From positions 1,226,662 through 1,290,661 of the forward strand of contig NC_000961.1 of the NCBI RefSeq assembly GCF_000011105.1: a DNA stretch of 64,000 nucleotides, read 5' to 3'. Positions within the stretch are counted from its first letter, which is position 1; each line of letters opens with the position of its first letter. Shown here one piece after another: positions 16,359-26,537 of the stretch. The notes beneath the pieces were generated by a model. That model searched no databases and was not told where the DNA came from. It saw nothing but the letters and a program-made list of their open reading frames with translations. The DNA is from Pyrococcus horikoshii OT3. Its GTDB lineage: Archaea; Methanobacteriota_B; Thermococci; Thermococcales; Thermococcaceae. A program made the position numbers and the translations under genes.

Positions 16359-17273
16359 TTAAATAGTTTTTGCCAACTTGTTTTCAATTTCCCTTAGCTC
16401 GTGAAGTGCTTCATCGCTCAACATCATCTCAAGCTCTTCCCTAGACTTGGAAGCTAGCTCAAATTTCGAGCTAAATTCACCGATCTCAAACCAATTTAAC
16501 TTTTTTCCCTGTAATTCAACATCTATATCGCAGAGTCGCTTATATCCGAGGTATTCAAGCCCCTTAAGCAAGAATTTTATTCTCTTAGGATCTTCCCAGG
16601 AGATCAACTTCATCCTGTATACGGGAACCTTAAGCATCGGCCTCGGGTAATCCCACCCCCATCCGCTACCGATTATGTATCCCAAGTCGAGATCCTCCAC
16701 AACTATTGCTATCCTTTCCACATTCTCCAAATAGTGGTCAGTTTGATCGTAAAGTTTTATAACTAGCTCGTTCCATTCTGGAAGCACGCTAAGTAAAATC
16801 GCCGGCCCTTCAAGTAGTAACCTCCTGTATATTGAATTTATATCAGCATTTATGACGAACGCTATAGATACGTCTTCTAATTGAAGAGGCCTAGTAAGAG
16901 GCTTTTCAGTTAGCAGAATTATTGTTTCTCTGGGGGTTGAATTCAATATAGCTTCCAAAGGATCTTTTTCCATTCCACGAATCTTTTCCTTTAGGATTTT
17001 TATTGTCTCTTCTGGATTAGGAGTTCTAAACAGAAGGATGGATCCGCAAACTCGAATCTTGATTCCCATATTAAGCATTTTTGAAAGAACAATCCAGGGT
17101 AAGTTCTTGAATAGTACTGCACTTCCGTTGGAAGTAATGAATATCGTTTCAAGTTCTCCAGATTCCTTAAAGGCTTCGTCTAAACTTACTATTTTTCCTA
17201 GCCCTAGATCGGAAATTACGTCATACCCTCCCTCGAGCATACATATCACGGGTCCAAATCTGAGTATTCTCAC
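16359..17273 (-). CDS. Hypothetical protein, 304 aa
   Basis: A soluble protein of unknown family. The N-terminal third alternates strands and helices (MRILRFGPVICMLEGGYDVI; ETIFITSNGSAVLF), the middle contains VSIAFVINADINSIYRRLL and a Trp-rich IIGSGWGWDYPRPM (about residue 208), and the C-terminus is a charged helix. The gene starts 2 nt after the stop of the phosphoesterase-like gene, so the two are probably translated together. No catalytic motif is recognised. Confidence 0.75.
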   Translation of the reverse strand: MRILRFGPVICMLEGGYDVISDLGLGKIVSLDEAFKESGELETIFITSNGSAVLFKNLPWIVLSKMLNMGIKIRVCGSILLFRTPNPEETIKILKEKIRGMEKDPLEAILNSTPRETIILLTEKPLTRPLQLEDVSIAFVINADINSIYRRLLLEGPAILLSVLPEWNELVIKLYDQTDHYLENVERIAIVVEDLDLGYIIGSGWGWDYPRPMLKVPVYRMKLISWEDPKRIKFLLKGLEYLGYKRLCDIDVELQGKKLNWFEIGEFSSKFELASKSREELEMMLSDEALHELREIENKLAKTI

Positions 17274-17275
17274 TT

Positions 17276-17839
17276 TTACAGCCCCCTAAAAATTCTATAG
17301 CCTCTGTCATAGTTTACCCATGAAGGATATCTAATTTTAACCACTTTCCACTCTGGAAACAGGATTATATGGATTGCATGTATTCCATTAAAGGGGAATA
17401 AGCTTTTGGGATCATGTCCATACAGCTTGAATTCAGCTTCCTTACCTTTCACATCCTCCGGCTTATGCCCGAGGGCAAACGTTCTTCCATAGATTTCAAT
17501 GATAGTTCCGGGATTTACGAGAATTACATCCCTCCCTAAGATCTCCCTTATTATCTCTTTGTCATCTTCATTTCCTGGGACAAGGTACACAATCCTTCCT
17601 CTTATTATATTCTTAAATTTTATAAGCGCATTCTCATATTCTTTTTTAAGCCAGGGTTTCCTTTCAAGCTTTATATCATCTGCTAAATCTCCAGTATGGA
17701 TTATAATATCCGGCTTAATTAAGTTTAAGATCTCGTCAAAGGTTCTATAAAAGCTCACCGGCGTATCGCTAACATGAAGTACTCTCTTCTCGGCCTTAAA
17801 AACACAATCAGGAACTTTTATCTTTCTATGAAACAACAC
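17276..17839 (-). CDS. Calcineurin-like metallophosphoesterase fold, degenerate motifs
   Basis: 187 aa. The family order can be followed: HVSDTP (about residue 22, normally D-x-H), HTGDLADD (about 46, intact GD-x2-D), PGNEDD (about 88, normally GNH), ALGHKPED (about 127) and LYGHDPKS (about 142, normally GHxH). Several metal ligands are replaced, so activity is doubtful. The GTG at 17839 has no ribosome binding site, and a TATA-like run about 25 nt upstream suggests a leaderless message. It is divergent from nep1. Confidence 0.75.
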   Translation of the reverse strand: MLFHRKIKVPDCVFKAEKRVLHVSDTPVSFYRTFDEILNLIKPDIIIHTGDLADDIKLERKPWLKKEYENALIKFKNIIRGRIVYLVPGNEDDKEIIREILGRDVILVNPGTIIEIYGRTFALGHKPEDVKGKEAEFKLYGHDPKSLFPFNGIHAIHIILFPEWKVVKIRYPSWVNYDRGYRIFRGL

Positions 17840-17887
17840 AAGTTTAAATAAATTTAATTAAATAAAAGGATTTCCATAGAGGGATGA

Positions 17888-18580
<693 letters not shown>

Positions 18581-18630
18581 CCCTGAAATTTTAAAATAAA
18601 TTTAAGACCAAGGAAAGGAGGTGGATTGAA

Positions 18631-20004
18631 TTGGCCCAAAGAACTCTATACTTCGCTTCGATATTTATAGCTTACATGATTGGGATTTGGACGTTTACGC
18701 TGGTTCCAAAGATATTGATAATGGGAGGACTAACAGGCCTCCTTTTAATCTTGACGTTCTCAGGAATAATAAGCGGTATAGTAGCACTAGAGATATACGA
18801 AATAAAGAATAGGCCATACAGAATTCACGAGTTCATGACAAAGTTTGTGAAAACACCTTCAATATCAATAATCTTACTTAGCTTCCTCTTTATTGTAACA
18901 AGTATAACAGCTCACTATACCGGAATGAGCATTGAGAGCATGGTAAATACTCCAATCCCAGGAGTTGGAATCTTAGTAATCTTTCTGGGAATGCTTCTAT
19001 TGGTGCTCACGAGGTCAAGATCCCTTGATATAATAGTTGTATCCTCTGTATTGACAGTAGTTTTGATAATAACTGGAATGCTTTTCCTCAGAAACCAGGC
19101 AGAGAGCATCGTAAATACTCAACTCTCCCGCTCGTTCATTTCAAATGTATTCACAGCTGTAAAGAGTTTTAATATTAACATAAGCCTACTAGAAGTTGAA
19201 TATGCATTCATAATTTCTGTACTTATATTTGGACTTGGTATGGGATTCTATTATATTATTGGAGGACCTTTAGCAACCCTTAAGGTGGATGTAAGGAAGG
19301 TTATAATTGTAACAATCCTAATTCAGGTTATAATATCCTTTGTTGCAGTAGCGACCCTTGCGTACTCGGTGGGAATAGCACATCAAGCGTTTCGAGATGC
19401 CTTTATGAAAGGTAAAGCAAAGGAGGCTTTAGAGGTTTATAGAGAATACTTCAATCCGTTATGGGAGGAATACAGAAGGTCTGAAGGATTTAACCCAAAG
19501 GTAGCCATAGAAAGCCTATACAATATACCAAACATGCTCAGAGACCTTAAAATGAAAGGATCGCTTGGGATCATAGTATCCCTAATGGGATCAATATTTC
19601 TCGCTGGATTTACGACTGTACTAGTCTTATTGGAAATTGGAGGACAGCTTATAATGGATATATTCCAAGTTAATAGGAGAACCGGGATAACAATAGTAGC
19701 ACTATTATCCTCACTATTCGCTGGATTTGCTTATCTGAACCCGCTCAGGGTTATATTATTAAGCACGGTAATCTCCATAATGCCCTTGATAGGTTTCATA
19801 GAGTTCTATCCAGTTATGAAGTTAAGGTCAAGCTTAATTAGCTATGTACTAGGTAGTATACTGTTAATATTTGGAATAGCAGATATAGTTGCAATATTGC
19901 AATTCAAAAACTATTACTACGAACTTGGGGTGATAGTTGGGTTAATGCTATTAATACCCCTAGCTTTCAATAAGCTATTAATCAAGCCAACAACAAAAAG
20001 CTAA
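18631..20004 (+). CDS. Polytopic membrane protein of unknown function
   Basis: 457 aa, about 11-12 hydrophobic spans with a 60-residue hydrophilic loop (HQAFRDAFMKGKAKEALEVY and following; about residues 250-310). The general layout recalls secondary transporters, but no substrate motif is recognised. The start is TTG, 7 nt after a perfect GGAGGTG. It lies between nep1 and the eIF5A gene on the same strand, with about 50 nt on each side. Confidence 0.75.
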   Translation: MAQRTLYFASIFIAYMIGIWTFTLVPKILIMGGLTGLLLILTFSGIISGIVALEIYEIKNRPYRIHEFMTKFVKTPSISIILLSFLFIVTSITAHYTGMSIESMVNTPIPGVGILVIFLGMLLLVLTRSRSLDIIVVSSVLTVVLIITGMLFLRNQAESIVNTQLSRSFISNVFTAVKSFNINISLLEVEYAFIISVLIFGLGMGFYYIIGGPLATLKVDVRKVIIVTILIQVIISFVAVATLAYSVGIAHQAFRDAFMKGKAKEALEVYREYFNPLWEEYRRSEGFNPKVAIESLYNIPNMLRDLKMKGSLGIIVSLMGSIFLAGFTTVLVLLEIGGQLIMDIFQVNRRTGITIVALLSSLFAGFAYLNPLRVILLSTVISIMPLIGFIEFYPVMKLRSSLISYVLGSILLIFGIADIVAILQFKNYYYELGVIVGLMLLIPLAFNKLLIKPTTKS

Positions 20005-20053
20005 TAAGTAATCTACCGCATCCTAACTCGAAATAAAAGAGGGAGGGATCAGA

Positions 20054-20470
20054 ATGGGTGACAAGACAAAGGTTCAGGTGAGCAAACTCAAGCCTGGAAG
20101 GTACATAATTATCGACGATGAGCCCTGCAGAATAGTTAACATAACAGTTTCTTCCCCAGGGAAGCACGGTTCAGCAAAAGCTAGAATTGAAGCGGTGGGG
20201 ATATTCGATGGAAAGGTTAGGAGTATAGTTAAGCCGACAAGCGCTGAGGTAGATGTCCCCATTATAGATAAAAAGACTGCCCAAGTTATAGCAATCACGC
20301 CGGATACAGTACAGATAATGGACATGGAGACCTATGAAACCTTTGAGGTCCCAATTGACACTGGAGTTGCTGACGAGATCAGGGATCAGCTAAAAGAAGG
20401 TATAAACGTTGAATATTGGGAAACACTCGGAAGAATAAAAATCATGAGAATTAAGGGAGAGGGAGAGTAG
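20054..20470 (+). CDS. eif5a: Translation factor aIF5A (eIF5A/EF-P homologue)
   Basis: 138 aa. The hypusination loop [12 protein letters not shown] places the modified lysine at Lys37, followed by the OB-fold C-terminal domain ([24 protein letters not shown]). It relieves ribosome stalling at difficult sequences. GAGGGAGGG lies upstream of the ATG. The enzyme that starts hypusine formation, deoxyhypusine synthase, is encoded about 12 kb away at 32749-33777. Confidence 0.96.
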   Translation: MGDKTKVQVSKLKPGRYIIIDDEPCRIVNITVSSPGKHGSAKARIEAVGIFDGKVRSIVKPTSAEVDVPIIDKKTAQVIAITPDTVQIMDMETYETFEVPIDTGVADEIRDQLKEGINVEYWETLGRIKIMRIKGEGE

Positions 20471-20480
20471 CTTTAATTCC

Positions 20481-21284
20481 CTAAATTTTAATTTCTTTTC
20501 CGACATGAATTCCTTCAACATTCCCAAATTTGCTCCACAAGTATGCGAATTCTTCAATTCCAGTACAATGTCCTGGGTATAGCTTCTCAATTTCTAGTTC
20601 CCTAAGCTTCTTTACGGCCTCATCTAAAAGACTTCTTTCTATTCCCTTCAGATGAAATCCCCCAATTAGGGCAGCTATCCTGTTATTAGTTAATTTCTTT
20701 GAATGAATTGCTATATTTATTATCCCACTATGACCGCATCCCGTTATCACGACACTCTTACTTCCTTCTTCAACTATTAGGGCCATATCATCTCTTACTG
20801 GATCTTTGCTTCCATCCGGAAAATAACCAACGGCCCTATCCCATGTAATCCTCTCAATCTCTCCCGAACTTATGAATCCAGGTAATATTTCCTTGGATTT
20901 ATCACTTAGTATGAACTTACCCCCTAATTCTTCCAGTTCCTCCCTAGTGAAGGGGATTCCTATTTCCCTCTTTTTTGGCTTGAGAGCTAATCTCCTTTTG
21001 AATATTCCAGGGTGGGCATAGATATCAAGGGCCTCAGTCCTAGCGCTAAGAAGTTCCCTTAGGCCACCCGTATGGTCATAGTGGCCATGAGTTATAAATA
21101 GGGCATCTATATCATCGGGAGATATTCCAAGTTCACTCATATTGTTCAGGAGTACTTTTCCATCGGTTCCAGTGTCAACAAGAACCCTATAGCCGTTAGC
21201 TTCGACCAAAGCTGAAAACCCATGATATCCAATTAATCCCTTCCTATATCCGGCATGATTTTCAAACACTATGGTAATTTTCAT
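20481..21284 (-). CDS. Metallo-beta-lactamase-fold hydrolase (COG1237-type)
   Basis: About 267 aa. The metal motif FITHGHYDHTGGLREL (about residue 55), VITGCGHSGIINIA (about 190) and YPGHCTG near the end are intact. This subgroup includes the proteins annotated as ribofuranosylaminobenzene-phosphate synthases of methanopterin-type pathways; the true substrate here is unknown. The ATG at 21284 is used since GAGAGGTGG precedes it by 6 nt; it overlaps the upstream stop as TAATG, so the two genes are coupled. Confidence 0.85.
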   Translation of the reverse strand: MKITIVFENHAGYRKGLIGYHGFSALVEANGYRVLVDTGTDGKVLLNNMSELGISPDDIDALFITHGHYDHTGGLRELLSARTEALDIYAHPGIFKRRLALKPKKREIGIPFTREELEELGGKFILSDKSKEILPGFISSGEIERITWDRAVGYFPDGSKDPVRDDMALIVEEGSKSVVITGCGHSGIINIAIHSKKLTNNRIAALIGGFHLKGIERSLLDEAVKKLRELEIEKLYPGHCTGIEEFAYLWSKFGNVEGIHVGKEIKI

Positions 21285-21697
21285 TACCATCCACCTCTCA
21301 TCCATCTTCCCCTTCCTCTACCCCTCCCTCGTCCCATTCCTCCCTGTCCCATTATGGCTTGAGTTAATTCCCCTCTAAGATAGGCTTCCACCGCTTCCCT
21401 AACGGTCATAGTGGGAGGAGCTGAAACTAACCTTATTCCGGCCGCTTGTAGAACCCCTGAGGAATTAGGGCCAAATTGGCCTGAAATAACGACATCAGCT
21501 CCCTGATCTATGCAGAACTGAGCCGTTGTTACTCCTGCCCCTCTAGGTTGTGAATACCCGGGATTCTCAACAACTTGAACATTGACAATGTTCCCATTTT
21601 CATCAACGTCAACTATTGTGAACGTCGGAGTTCTCCCAAAAGACTGGTTTACATAATCATCCAATCCTCCCCTTACGGTTGCTACGATAAGCCTCAT
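21284..21697 (-). CDS. NifX/NifB-C family dinitrogenase cofactor-like protein
   Basis: About 137 aa. MRLIVATVRGGLDDYVNQSFGR opens the ribonuclease-H-like FeMo-cofactor-binding fold, with GADVVISGQFGPNSSGVLQAAGI in the middle. A Gly-Arg-rich tail (GMGRGRGRGRGRWMRGG) follows. Such proteins handle Fe-S or molybdenum/tungsten clusters; there is no nitrogenase here, so a general metal-cluster role is likelier. The ATG at 21697 is chosen over an earlier frame opening at 21826 because the family begins MRLIVAT. It is divergent from sufC. Confidence 0.85.
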   Translation of the reverse strand: MRLIVATVRGGLDDYVNQSFGRTPTFTIVDVDENGNIVNVQVVENPGYSQPRGAGVTTAQFCIDQGADVVISGQFGPNSSGVLQAAGIRLVSAPPTMTVREAVEAYLRGELTQAIMGQGGMGRGRGRGRGRWMRGGW

Positions 21698-21759
21698 TCC
21701 TGAACCCCTAATCTTTTTAGGTATGCCTAATTTAAACCTTGCGTAAAATGTATTACACA

Positions 21760-21785
21760 AAATTGTCCCAAAATGTTTAAAAAGT
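21760..21785 (+). promoter_or_regulatory. Promoter of the sufCB operon
   Basis: aaaatgtttaaaaagt (about 21769-21784) is a TATA-type element about 25-30 nt upstream of the ribosome binding site GGAGGTGA of sufC. Two TGTCC elements flank it. The divergent NifX-like gene has its own candidate, aaggtttaaattagg, on the minus strand near 21740. Confidence 0.5.
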
Positions 21786-21818
21786 GTCCAGTAAGATACT
21801 ACACACGGAGGTGACATA

Positions 21819-22562
21819 ATGCTCAAAATTGTGGATCTCCACGTGGAAGCTGGGGGAAGAGAGATCCTAAAAGGGGTAAACCTAACGGTGAACGAGGGGG
21901 AGTTCCACGTTATAATGGGCCCAAATGGTTCAGGGAAATCAACACTAGCTTTAACGTTGGCCGGACATCCTAATTACAAAGTCACGAAAGGTGGAATATT
22001 TTTTGAAGATAAGGAAATTACAAACCTAACCCCAGACGAAAGGGCCAAAATGGGAATTTTACTTGCATTTCAAGTCCCTCCGGAAATACAGGGCGTAAGG
22101 ATCATTGATTTTCTAACCCAAACCCTAAGTGAAATTAAAAATCTCGATGCCTCAGAGGCATATAACATAATAATCGAGAAGGCAAAGGAGCTATGGTTCA
22201 GAGAGGACGATCTTAGGAGGTATATAAATGTTGGTTTCTCTGGGGGTGAAAGGAAGAGGCTCGAGCTTCTTCAAGCTCTACTTCTGGAGCCAAAACTCCT
22301 GATCCTTGATGAACCAGACAGCGGAGTTGATGTTGACTCCCTAAGTGTAATAAGCAGAAAAATTGAAGAGCTACACAAGAAAGGAGTTTCTATAATACTG
22401 ATAACTCACTATGGTAGGATCTTTGGTCATATAGATAAGGAGAAACTCAAGGTCAACATAATGAGGGATGGAAAAATAGTGATGAGGGGAGGAAGCGAGC
22501 TAATTAGCATGATTGAAGAGAAAGGGTTTAAGGCGATTTTTGGAGGGGATAACGATGAGTGA
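21819..22562 (+). CDS. sufC: SufC, Fe-S cluster assembly ATPase
   Basis: 247 aa ABC-type ATPase: Walker A GPNGSGKSTLALTLAGHPNY (about residue 34), Q-loop LAFQVPPEI, signature FSGGERKRLELLQALLL (about 142), Walker B LLILDEPDSGVDVDSLS (about 162) and switch LITHYGRIF. The HP-N-Y after Walker A and SGVDVD are typical of SufC. It works with SufB to build Fe-S clusters. Only SufC and SufB are present, the minimal archaeal arrangement. Its end overlaps sufB by 8 nt. Confidence 0.95.
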   Translation: MLKIVDLHVEAGGREILKGVNLTVNEGEFHVIMGPNGSGKSTLALTLAGHPNYKVTKGGIFFEDKEITNLTPDERAKMGILLAFQVPPEIQGVRIIDFLTQTLSEIKNLDASEAYNIIIEKAKELWFREDDLRRYINVGFSGGERKRLELLQALLLEPKLLILDEPDSGVDVDSLSVISRKIEELHKKGVSIILITHYGRIFGHIDKEKLKVNIMRDGKIVMRGGSELISMIEEKGFKAIFGGDNDE

Positions 22563-23895
22563 AACGCTCACTCTTTCAGATGCAAAGTCAATTATAGAAA
22601 ATCAAATAGAAGAGTTAGCCAAGAGAAATAAGGAACCTGAATGGATGACGAAAATAAGATACAAAGCCCTTGAAGAGTTTATGAAAGCTCCACTTAACGA
22701 TCCAGTTATAGATGAAGAAACTTTATTGAATTTCATAGCAAAGCCGGAGATAGAGGGGATACCTGAAAAGGTAGAGAGTTTAGATGATCTACCCCCCGAA
22801 ATGAAGGATCTCTTAGATAGGTTAGGAATAAACGAAGTTGAACAGAAATACATTGCTGGGCTAGCAGTTCAGACGGATACGGGAGTTATTTACAATCAAT
22901 TCCTCCAAGAGTGGGCCAAGAAAGGTTTAATAGTTCTACCTACTGAAGAGGCCGTAAGGAGATATCCAGATATTATGAAGGAGCATTTCCTCAAATTATT
23001 TAAAGCTGGGGAGAGTAAGTTAACGGCCTACCACATAGCTATTTGGAACGGAGGGATCTTCTTATACGTCAAGGAGAACCTTAAGGTGCCATTTCCACTC
23101 CACCTATTCTTCTTGATCCAGGAAAGTTCTCTAGCTCAAGCTCCCCACATAACGATAATCGCAGAGAAAAACAGTGAAGTCCACTTAATAGAGGGTTGTA
23201 CAGCACCGATTTTAGTTAGACACTCACTCCACTTAGATATGACCGAGGCTTACCTTCACGAGAACGCGAAGGTTCGTCTAACGGTTCTTCAAAACTGGCC
23301 CGAATACGTTCATACAAGACCAATGACGAGGGCTAAAGTGGGAAGGAATGCTGAATTCATAAATACAACCGTGAGCCTTGGAGCTGGTAAGAGCAATATA
23401 GCGAATCCAAAGTACTGGGTTGGCGAAAATGGTTACGTCGAGTTAAATGGGGTTATTCTAGGTCAAAAGGACTGGTACATCGACTTAGGAGGAGAGATGC
23501 ATCTCCAAGGAGAAGGGGGAAGAGGAATAAACGCCAGTAAATCCGTTATAATGGATGAATCAACGGTTATAACCAGGGGGAAGATCGTAGCTGAGGCGAA
23601 AAAGACGAAGGGGCATATAAGTTGCGATGCGCTACTACTTAGTGATAAGGCAAGAATGGAGACATATCCTGGGTTAGTTAGCCTAGTTGATGAGGCCGAG
23701 TTAAGTCATGAAGCTGCAATAGGAAAGATAAAGGAGGAGGAACTGTTCTACCTCATGTCGAGGGGATTAAGTGAGGAGAAAGCTACTCAACTTATAGTGA
23801 AGGGATTCGTAGAGCCAATGCTCAAAGATATTCCAATTGAATTCGTCGTAGAGATCAAGAAGATCATTGAGCTAGCCGTTAGTGGGGGATTCTAG
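22555..23895 (+). CDS. sufB: SufB, Fe-S cluster scaffold protein
   Basis: About 446 aa, full length. The C-terminal right-handed beta-helix domain contains EGCTAPI (about residue 215), the conserved GHISCDALLLSDKA with the scaffold cysteine (about 353) and HEAAIGKIKEEELFYLMSRGLSEEKA (about 390), the SufC-contact region. The ATG at 22555 has GGAGGGG 6 nt upstream; an earlier in-frame ATG at 22513 lies inside sufC and lacks a site. It forms the SufBC complex for Fe-S assembly, needed for the ferredoxin- and hydrogenase-based metabolism here. Confidence 0.95.
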   Translation: MSETLTLSDAKSIIENQIEELAKRNKEPEWMTKIRYKALEEFMKAPLNDPVIDEETLLNFIAKPEIEGIPEKVESLDDLPPEMKDLLDRLGINEVEQKYIAGLAVQTDTGVIYNQFLQEWAKKGLIVLPTEEAVRRYPDIMKEHFLKLFKAGESKLTAYHIAIWNGGIFLYVKENLKVPFPLHLFFLIQESSLAQAPHITIIAEKNSEVHLIEGCTAPILVRHSLHLDMTEAYLHENAKVRLTVLQNWPEYVHTRPMTRAKVGRNAEFINTTVSLGAGKSNIANPKYWVGENGYVELNGVILGQKDWYIDLGGEMHLQGEGGRGINASKSVIMDESTVITRGKIVAEAKKTKGHISCDALLLSDKARMETYPGLVSLVDEAELSHEAAIGKIKEEELFYLMSRGLSEEKATQLIVKGFVEPMLKDIPIEFVVEIKKIIELAVSGGF

Positions 23896-23946
23896 AACCA
23901 AAACTCTTAAATCTCCTCTTTTTCTTTTAAATTCTGAGGAATTGAT

Positions 23947-25629
23947 ATGAAAGGATACCTAACGTTTGTTCTACATACTCACATTCCTTACGTAAGAAAA
24001 CATGGAAAATGGCCTTTTGGAGAGGAATGGTTATTTGAAGCTATGGCAGAAAGTTACATCCCTCTTCTCATGGAACTTGAGAAGCTGAAAGAAAGGGGTG
24101 TAAGATTTGAACTAGTCATCAGTTTTACCCCAGTACTCATGGAGCAACTCGCTGATGAATATATAAAGAGGGAATTCGAGAAGTACATGGAAAGGAAGCT
24201 TAAAAGTATGGAAGAGGACTTAGAGAGATTTAAGGATGAGAAACTTAGAGAAGCTATAAACTTTATGATAGGATACTTTAAAGACGTATATTCTTATTGG
24301 AAATCAATAGACGGGAATATTTTGGGAAAATTTAGAGAACTTCAAGATGAAGGGTACGTGGAGGTAATAACATCGGCAGCAACTCACGGATATTTACCCC
24401 TTCTCGGTAGAGATGAAGCCATCGAAGCTCAACTTCTCAATGGGATAAAAGTATATGAAAAGTACTTCGGAAGGAAGCCTAGGGGCATCTGGCTACCTGA
24501 GTGTGCCTACAGGCCAGATGGACTATGGAAGAGCCCTAGCACTGGAGAGGTGAAGTGGAGGAAAGGAATAGAGCACTTCCTGAAGAAATTTGGAATAGAA
24601 TATTTCTTCGTGGAAAGTCATTTGATTGACAAAGGTCCTGTAAGCTTAAGGTATGGAAACATACTACCGGCAAAGACTAAAAGATCCACTCTCAGACCTT
24701 ACTTCTTGAAAAATGGCATCGCGGTGTTTGCTAGGAACAGGGAAACAGGAATCCAAGTATGGAGTGCAAAGGTGGGATACCCAGGTGATCCTTGGTATAG
24801 GGAGTTCCATAAGAGGGCTGAAAAAAGCGGAGGACAATATTGGAGGGTTACCGGAACCAAAGACCTCGGAGCTAAAGAACCTTATGAACCTGAAAAAGCC
24901 ATGGAAAGAGTTAATGAACATGCAAAACACTTTATAGGATTGGTTTTATCTATATTGGAAAGCTTTGAGAGTACGGAAGGGGAAAAGGGAATAGTTGTGG
25001 CCCCTTACGACACGGAGCTATTCGGGCATTGGTGGTTTGAAGGTGCAAAATGGCTATCAAGGGTCTTAGAGCTTGCAGAAAGAAGTGGAATTAAAACAGT
25101 GACGATAAGTAACTTCCTAGACGAGTTTAAAGGGACAAGATATGGGGTAGAGCTTCCGGAAGGTTCATGGGGAATGTTCGGAACACATCACACATGGTGG
25201 AATCCGGAAGTTGAGTGGACATGGCCAATAATACACAAAGCGGAGGATAGGATGGTATCCTTAGCTACTAAATATTATGGAAAGGATAAATTCGGGGATA
25301 GGGTGTTAGCCCAACTTGCAAGGGAGCTATTACTTTTAGAAGCTAGCGACTGGCAATTCCTTATGACAACTGGACAGGCGAAAGAGTACGGAAAGATGAG
25401 AATTTTGGAGCATGCTCACTACTTCCACAGATTAGCTAACGCCCTTGAGAGGTACTTTGAACGGGGAACATTTGACGAGGTTGAACTACTGAACGAAGTT
25501 GAAGAGAGAGATAACATTTTTCACCCAATAATACTCACTCCATATATCTCCCAGGAGCCTCCAGAAGTTCCCAATTATATTGATCCACCTCCTTTGAACA
25601 AGAAAGAAAAGAAGAAATCAACCCTTTAA
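23947..25629 (+). CDS. GH57 alpha-glucan enzyme (branching-enzyme type)
   Basis: 560 aa. HTHIPYVRKHGKWPFGEEWL at the N-terminus, the nucleophile region GIWLPECAYRP (Glu, about residue 184) and acid/base region APYDTELFGHWWFEGAKWL (Asp, about 353) match GH57 branching enzymes, as does GSWGMFGTHHTWWNPE. It makes alpha-1,6 branches in glycogen-like polymer; hydrolytic activity is the alternative. It is shorter than members with a helix-hairpin-helix tail, ending in a Lys-rich tail. Its 3' end overlaps the convergent serA-like gene by 12 nt. Confidence 0.88.
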   Translation: MKGYLTFVLHTHIPYVRKHGKWPFGEEWLFEAMAESYIPLLMELEKLKERGVRFELVISFTPVLMEQLADEYIKREFEKYMERKLKSMEEDLERFKDEKLREAINFMIGYFKDVYSYWKSIDGNILGKFRELQDEGYVEVITSAATHGYLPLLGRDEAIEAQLLNGIKVYEKYFGRKPRGIWLPECAYRPDGLWKSPSTGEVKWRKGIEHFLKKFGIEYFFVESHLIDKGPVSLRYGNILPAKTKRSTLRPYFLKNGIAVFARNRETGIQVWSAKVGYPGDPWYREFHKRAEKSGGQYWRVTGTKDLGAKEPYEPEKAMERVNEHAKHFIGLVLSILESFESTEGEKGIVVAPYDTELFGHWWFEGAKWLSRVLELAERSGIKTVTISNFLDEFKGTRYGVELPEGSWGMFGTHHTWWNPEVEWTWPIIHKAEDRMVSLATKYYGKDKFGDRVLAQLARELLLLEASDWQFLMTTGQAKEYGKMRILEHAHYFHRLANALERYFERGTFDEVELLNEVEERDNIFHPIILTPYISQEPPEVPNYIDPPPLNKKEKKKSTL

Positions 25630-26532
25630 TATCTTCACAACTTTTTCCGCAACCTCAACACCGGCCCTTTCCTGGGCTTCAACAGTTGAAGCTCCTATGT
25701 GTGGAGTTAGAACAACGTTGTCGAATTTCGTCAATGGGTGATCCTTAGGTAAGGGTTCCTCCTCGAATACATCCAATCCGGCCCCAGCTATCCAGCCCTC
25801 CTTAAGGGCCTTAACTAAAGCGTTAGTATCAACTACGGGACCTCTAGAGGTATTAATTAGTATAGCCGTCTTCTTCATCAGCTTGAGCCTCTCCTCATTT
25901 ATTAAGTGATATGTAGACTCCACGAGGGGAACGTGGATCGTCACTACGTCGCTCTCCTTAAGTAGGGTCTCTAGGTCAACGAACTTTCCATTGACCTCTT
26001 TGGCCCTTTCTTCATTTGGATAAGGATCGTAAAGGAGGATATTCATGCCAAGGGCGTTAGCGATCTTGGCAACTTGGTAACCTATCCTTCCAAATCCGAT
26101 GATCCCTATGGTTTTACCTTCAAGCTCTATTCCCATTGCCTCTTTTTTCGCCCATACTCCTTCTCTCATCTTTCTGTCTGCAAAGGCTATCTTCCTGGCA
26201 ACGGAAAACATTAATCCTACAGCTAGCTCTGCAACGCTTCTTGAGCTAGCAGCAGGAGCATTGACTACCTCTATTCCCTTCTCTTTAGCGGCCTCGACAT
26301 CTATGTTATCTAAACCAACACCCGCCCTGGCTATAACCTTAAGCTTTGGGGCACTCTCTATAACCCTCCTGGTGACTTTGGGCTTACTCCTAACTATTAT
26401 CGCCTCAACATCCTTAACTAGCTCAACGAGCCTATCTTCATCTGGATATTCCTCGTAAATAACTTCCAACCCTGCATCCTTTAACACTTGGATAGCTTTT
26501 TCATGCAAGGGAGCAGCAACAAGAACCTTCAT
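25618..26532 (-). CDS. serA: D-3-phosphoglycerate dehydrogenase-type 2-hydroxyacid dehydrogenase
   Basis: About 304 aa. NAD site GKTIGIIGFGRIGYQVAKIA (about residue 143), catalytic Arg in INTSRGPVVDTNAL (about 230), and His in VLTPHIGASTVEAQ (about 280). It lacks the C-terminal ACT regulatory domain of long SerA proteins. It would oxidise 3-phosphoglycerate at the start of serine synthesis; a related 2-hydroxyacid substrate cannot be excluded. The ATG at 26532 has GAGGAGGTG upstream; a GTG at 26541 would overlap it. Confidence 0.88.
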   Translation of the reverse strand: MKVLVAAPLHEKAIQVLKDAGLEVIYEEYPDEDRLVELVKDVEAIIVRSKPKVTRRVIESAPKLKVIARAGVGLDNIDVEAAKEKGIEVVNAPAASSRSVAELAVGLMFSVARKIAFADRKMREGVWAKKEAMGIELEGKTIGIIGFGRIGYQVAKIANALGMNILLYDPYPNEERAKEVNGKFVDLETLLKESDVVTIHVPLVESTYHLINEERLKLMKKTAILINTSRGPVVDTNALVKALKEGWIAGAGLDVFEEEPLPKDHPLTKFDNVVLTPHIGASTVEAQERAGVEVAEKVVKILKG

Positions 26533-26537
26533 TCTCT

